Of a DNA stretch of 8,964 bases, positions 6,192 through 8,964 are shown piece after piece. The translations under genes and the position numbers were made by a program. The stretch spans positions 1 through 8,964 of the forward strand of contig QNCA01000041.1 in assembly GCA_003644325.1 (NCBI GenBank), written 5' to 3'. The notes beneath the pieces are model-generated. The model had not been told where the DNA came from. It saw only the letters and a program-made list of their open reading frames with translations, and did not search any database. Source of the DNA: Planctomycetota bacterium (GTDB lineage: Bacteria > Planctomycetota > B129-G9). Every line of letters begins with the position of its first letter. Positions within the stretch are counted from its first letter, which is position 1.

Positions 6192-6199
6192 CTCCACCT
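6192..6199 (-). promoter_or_regulatory. Ribosome-binding site deciding a GTG start at 6183
   Basis: Read on the minus strand the bases are AGGTGGAG, ending eight bases before GTG (6183-6181). No comparable purine-rich site precedes the in-frame ATG at 6246, whose upstream bases read CTTTCCGCGAA. This favours the shorter protein. Confidence 0.6.
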
Positions 6200-6253
6200 G
6201 AAGAAGTCCTGAAGAAAACGATAGGTTTCGGGTACGCCCGTATCATTTCGCGG

Positions 6254-6376
6254 AAAGGCGACAGTCACCATTACTCATTCGGACCCTGACGGGTCCTCAG
6301 GGCGAGGACCCGGAACGGGCGGAGCGCAGGCCCGACGCAGTCGGGGGCCGGCTCGTAGATGGTGACAGTCACCTTT
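6254..6376. mobile_element. MITE/REP-like element, repeat copy B, with terminal inverted repeats
   Basis: The 123-base element is bounded by 18-base terminal inverted repeats: 6254-6271 (AAAGGCGACAGTCACCAT) and 6359-6376 (ATGGTGACAGTCACCTTT), matching at 16 of 18 positions when one is reverse-complemented. Positions 6279-6376 are the second copy of the dispersed repeat at 947-1039. Inside are overlapping inverted repeats GGACCC-TGAC-GGGTCC and GGGTCCTC-AGGGC-GAGGACCC, then CCCGAC-GCA-GTCGGG (6331-6345). No transposase is encoded and no clear target-site duplication is seen. The right end is 15 bases past the stop of the minus-strand kinase gene, so it could also fold in that mRNA's 3' end. 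Similar palindromes are mobilised by IS200-type REP-associated transposases, but none lies in the window. Confidence 0.65.
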
Positions 6377-6391
6377 CAGTCATTAACTCCG

Positions 6392-8964
6392 TTACAATTC
6401 ATTTGCGAGCGGCAGCAGGTCGTTCATGGTAAACGGCTTTTGCAGGAAGGCGTCGGCGCGGTCGATGTACGGCTGGATGCGCGCGTGCTCCAGGCTGCCG
6501 GTGGCAAGGACGACTTTCACGCCGGGGGCAATCCGCCTGACATTTTCGAATGTTTCAATGCCGTTCATGTCGCCGGGCAACGTGATATCCAGGAATACGA
6601 GGTCGAATTGCTCCGCGGCCAGGAGTTCCAGCGCCTTCCCTCCTTCTTCGACGCAGACGACCTCGTGGTTGGCCGCGGTGAGGATTTCGCGGTACAGAGA
6701 GCGCAGGACGGCCTCGTCGTCGACCACCATGATTTTCCTGGCGTTTTTTGTCCGCCATATCAGGTCCTGGTTTTCATGCTCGCGTGATTGCGCCGCGCCT
6801 GAAGAGTCTCCGACTACGGGCAGGGCCACGATGAACGTGCTGCCTTTGCCGTGTTCGCTCTCGATGCGTATGCTGCCGCGGTGTTTCTTTACAATGTTAT
6901 AGGATACGCTTAAACCCAGCCCGACGCCGTCCCGGCGGCCGTCCTTGCCGGCGCTTTTCGTGGTGTAAAACGGCTGGAATACCCTGGCGCGGTCCTCGGG
7001 CCTGATGCCGCAGCCGGTGTCGCTCACACGTATCACCACGTTGTCGCGCTCACGTCGGGAGGCGACAGTCAGCGTGCCGCCGTCTTTCATGGCCTGGCGG
7101 GCATTGATGAAAAGGTTGAGCAGCACCTGCTGTATCTGGCCGACGTTCAGGAGGGTTTTGGGAACGCTCTGGTAATCGCGCCGGATTTCAATGCCGTGCT
7201 TCTCCATGTCGCGCTTTACAAGCGCCAGGACCTCGTCGGCCACCCTGGGGAGTTCCGCAAACTCTACGGGGCGCTGCGGCTTTCGCGAGAAATCGAGCAG
7301 CCCCTGCAGCATTTCTGTCGCCCTTGCGCCTTGCGTCTCCAGCACATCGAGCAGTTTTTTCGTGTAAGCGCCGTCCTTGCGGGCCAGGCTTGCATAGCCG
7401 AGTATGCCGCCCAGTATGTTGTTGAGATCGTGGACGACTCCCGCGGCAAGAGTGCCGATGGTAGCCAGCCTGTCCTGTTGAACCATCTGGTTGCGGAGAG
7501 CGGCGGACTCGGTAACGTCGCGGCCGGTCACAATGAGCGTGCCCTCGATGTCTTTCGAGGTCACGGGCGTAAGCGTAATCTCGTAGGACCTGTGTCCGAC
7601 CGCCGCCTCAAAAGTCACCGGGTTGACATTATCGCCCGACAGGAGGCTCTCAAAGACCTCGCCGTTCCACCATTTTTCTGCGCTGTCAAATTCCGGCTGC
7701 CACTCTTGGCCGACTTTCGCGCCGAACAGCCGCCTGCCGGAATCATTGGCGCAGCACACGACGGCCTCACTGGTCAGCATGAGAGACGGCTCCGACATGC
7801 TCGTCAGAATTTCATGTGTCATCTTTTCGACCGGAGAGACATACTTCTCTTCCGCGTCGGTCCTCGCCCTGCTCACCGCCACGTATCCGTAGTGACGTCC
7901 TTCGATGTTGGTAAGCGGCATGAGCGTCAGATATGTTTTCAGGGGGCGGGCGTTCTTGCGCGCGAATCCTACCGTTCCCTCAAAGCGCCCGTTTTCGAGG
8001 GCGTGTCCGGTGATTTCCGACCACAACGAATATCCTTCGTCGCTTTGAAAGAGCGTTTCCTGGACCTTTTCCCCGATGAGTTCCCGGGGTTCTTGGTCAA
8101 AGAGCCTTTGGACGCCCTCGTTGGCGAAGGTCAGTGTGCCGTCGCAGTCCGTCGTGAATACCGCAACATCGACGGCGCAGGACAGCACGTTCTGAAGATG
8201 TCCCTCGGCCTCGCGCAGTTTCTTCTCGGCTTCGCTTAGTTTGGTTATGTCCACAAATGATTCCACGCCGCCGACGACATTGCCGGACTCGTCCCTGAGA
8301 GTGGATGCGTTTTTTATGATGTCGATGGGGCGGCCATCCTTGCCGAGTATTGTGCATTTCTTGCCGGTAAGTTGTCGGTCGCTCCCGTCATCAAAGAGAT
8401 CGCACGCTCCCGTGGAGGCGCCTCCCCTCAAAATCGCGCATTTACGCCCAATCACCTCGGCTGCGCCGAAGCCGGTTATTTGCTCGGCAAACCTGTTGAA
8501 AGAAGTTATTCGCCCTTCCCTGTCGACGGTAAACACGCCGGTGGGGATGGTATTGAGGATGTTGTCGAGGAAATCATGGGCGGCCTTCAATCGCGCATGT
8601 TGCATCTCCATCTTCTCGTGGAGACGCACCATGTTTCTGTTGGCCTGTTCCAGTTCCCTGTTCTTGAGTATCAACTCGCCGGAACGGTCCTGCAGGAGCG
8701 ACCTCAGTCTCTCCGTGTAGCGATCGGTGCCGGCTCCGCTCTGCTCCCGGCCGGAGACCTCGTTGAGGACTGCGACGTAGCCGATTGTGTCGCCGCCGCC
8801 GTCGTGTCTCGGTACGACCACCATGTCGGCGGCGACAGGCGGAGCATCCTTGCGCACCAAGGATACAAGCGCGGTGTGCTTTCCCTCTTCCCGGCAGTAG
8901 CCCGCCGCCCGTCTCCATACTTCCTCGCCGCCTTCCAGATATTTCCACAGAGGCTTCCCTTCAG
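6392..8964 (-). CDS. Hybrid sensor histidine kinase with several PAS domains and a C-terminal receiver (5' end outside window)
   Basis: The frame is open to the right edge, so the start is missing; about 856 residues are visible. Numbering from the codon at 8860, the visible part opens with the rest of a PAS domain (to about 36). A coiled coil (45-98) follows, then three further PAS-like domains (about 95-207, 219-333, 345-452, the first ending GGVESFVDITK and the last VTGRDVTE). The kinase core has an H-box VVHDLNNILGGILGYA (phospho-acceptor His477), N-box NLFINARQAM (Asn586), G1 SDTGCGI (Asp614), FQPFYTTK and G2 GVGLGL. The C-terminal receiver has the acidic pair Asp714/Asp715, phospho-acceptor Asp758 in VFLDITLPGDMNG, Thr787 and Lys808. 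All catalytic residues are present. No membrane segment is visible, so cytosolic sensing is likely. There is no DNA-binding output domain; phosphate must pass to an unseen partner. The stop is at 6392-6394. Confidence 0.93.
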   Translation of the reverse strand, partial: EGKPLWKYLEGGEEVWRRAAGYCREEGKHTALVSLVRKDAPPVAADMVVVPRHDGGGDTIGYVAVLNEVSGREQSGAGTDRYTERLRSLLQDRSGELILKNRELEQANRNMVRLHEKMEMQHARLKAAHDFLDNILNTIPTGVFTVDREGRITSFNRFAEQITGFGAAEVIGRKCAILRGGASTGACDLFDDGSDRQLTGKKCTILGKDGRPIDIIKNASTLRDESGNVVGGVESFVDITKLSEAEKKLREAEGHLQNVLSCAVDVAVFTTDCDGTLTFANEGVQRLFDQEPRELIGEKVQETLFQSDEGYSLWSEITGHALENGRFEGTVGFARKNARPLKTYLTLMPLTNIEGRHYGYVAVSRARTDAEEKYVSPVEKMTHEILTSMSEPSLMLTSEAVVCCANDSGRRLFGAKVGQEWQPEFDSAEKWWNGEVFESLLSGDNVNPVTFEAAVGHRSYEITLTPVTSKDIEGTLIVTGRDVTESAALRNQMVQQDRLATIGTLAAGVVHDLNNILGGILGYASLARKDGAYTKKLLDVLETQGARATEMLQGLLDFSRKPQRPVEFAELPRVADEVLALVKRDMEKHGIEIRRDYQSVPKTLLNVGQIQQVLLNLFINARQAMKDGGTLTVASRRERDNVVIRVSDTGCGIRPEDRARVFQPFYTTKSAGKDGRRDGVGLGLSVSYNIVKKHRGSIRIESEHGKGSTFIVALPVVGDSSGAAQSREHENQDLIWRTKNARKIMVVDDEAVLRSLYREILTAANHEVVCVEEGGKALELLAAEQFDLVFLDITLPGDMNGIETFENVRRIAPGVKVVLATGSLEHARIQPYIDRADAFLQKPFTMNDLLPLANEL

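Noticed and set aside
6244..6246. ATG at 6246 as the start of the chemoreceptor-like protein
   Set aside because: No Shine-Dalgarno match precedes it, while the in-frame GTG at 6183 has AGGTGGAG at good spacing. The longer form cannot be fully excluded.
6243..6385. TCATT on both sides of repeat copy B as a target-site duplication
   Set aside because: The two copies are not directly adjacent to the inverted-repeat ends, and a 5-base match in this context can occur by chance.
7196..8239. Long plus-strand open frame (347 codons) opposite the hybrid kinase
   Set aside because: It lies wholly inside the PAS and kinase domains on the other strand and shows no motif; a GC-bias artefact.
8858..8860. 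TTG at 8860 as the start of the kinase
   Set aside because: The frame stays open to the window edge and the upstream residues (for example PLWKYLEGGEEVWRRAAGYC) read as the same PAS domain, so the real start lies outside.

Overview
This GC-rich bacterial window reads as a chromosomal stretch of a menaquinone-using bacterium with a polysaccharide-bearing, probably Gram-negative-type envelope. The evidence is a GDP-rhamnose gene pair, two genes of the futalosine (modified) menaquinone pathway, a small-conductance mechanosensitive channel and a multi-PAS hybrid histidine kinase. The lineage cannot be fixed from these genes. The futalosine route, the GC-rich coding and the intergenic palindromes would suit an uncultured or anaerobic phylum, but that is inference.

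Layout. Positions 1-889 (+) hold the 3' part of gmd (GDP-mannose 4,6-dehydratase), broken by a one-base deletion near 380. A 182-bp gap follows, packed with hairpins and carrying repeat copy A. Next is rmd (GDP-4-keto-6-deoxymannose reductase, 1072-2034, +), whose stop codon runs into a perfect 19-nt palindrome. Then come a UbiD-type decarboxylase (2081-3523, +), an MscS-type channel (3564-4619, +) and mqnE (aminofutalosine synthase, 4616-5692, +); the channel stop and the mqnE start overlap as ATGA. A hairpin at 5710-5731 separates these from the opposing strand. On the minus strand are a large hybrid sensor kinase entering from the right edge (6392-8964, start outside the window) and, downstream of it, a small protein (5752-6183) that resembles a degenerate chemoreceptor signalling tip. 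Repeat copy B lies between these two genes.

How the parts fit. gmd and rmd together would make GDP-D-rhamnose for O-antigen or glycan synthesis, if the gmd frameshift is not a sequencing error. UbiD and MqnE belong to the same respiratory-quinone pathway, with the channel gene lodged between them. The kinase and the chemoreceptor-like protein may form a cytosolic signalling pair. The least explained material is a family of GGTGAC/GTCACC palindromes and a longer dispersed repeat (copies at 947-1039 and 6279-6376). They sit at or shortly after stop codons and look like REP- or MITE-type non-autonomous elements. No complete novel defence system, CRISPR array, transposase, tRNA or rRNA is visible. 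No stretch longer than 300 bases lacks a gene.
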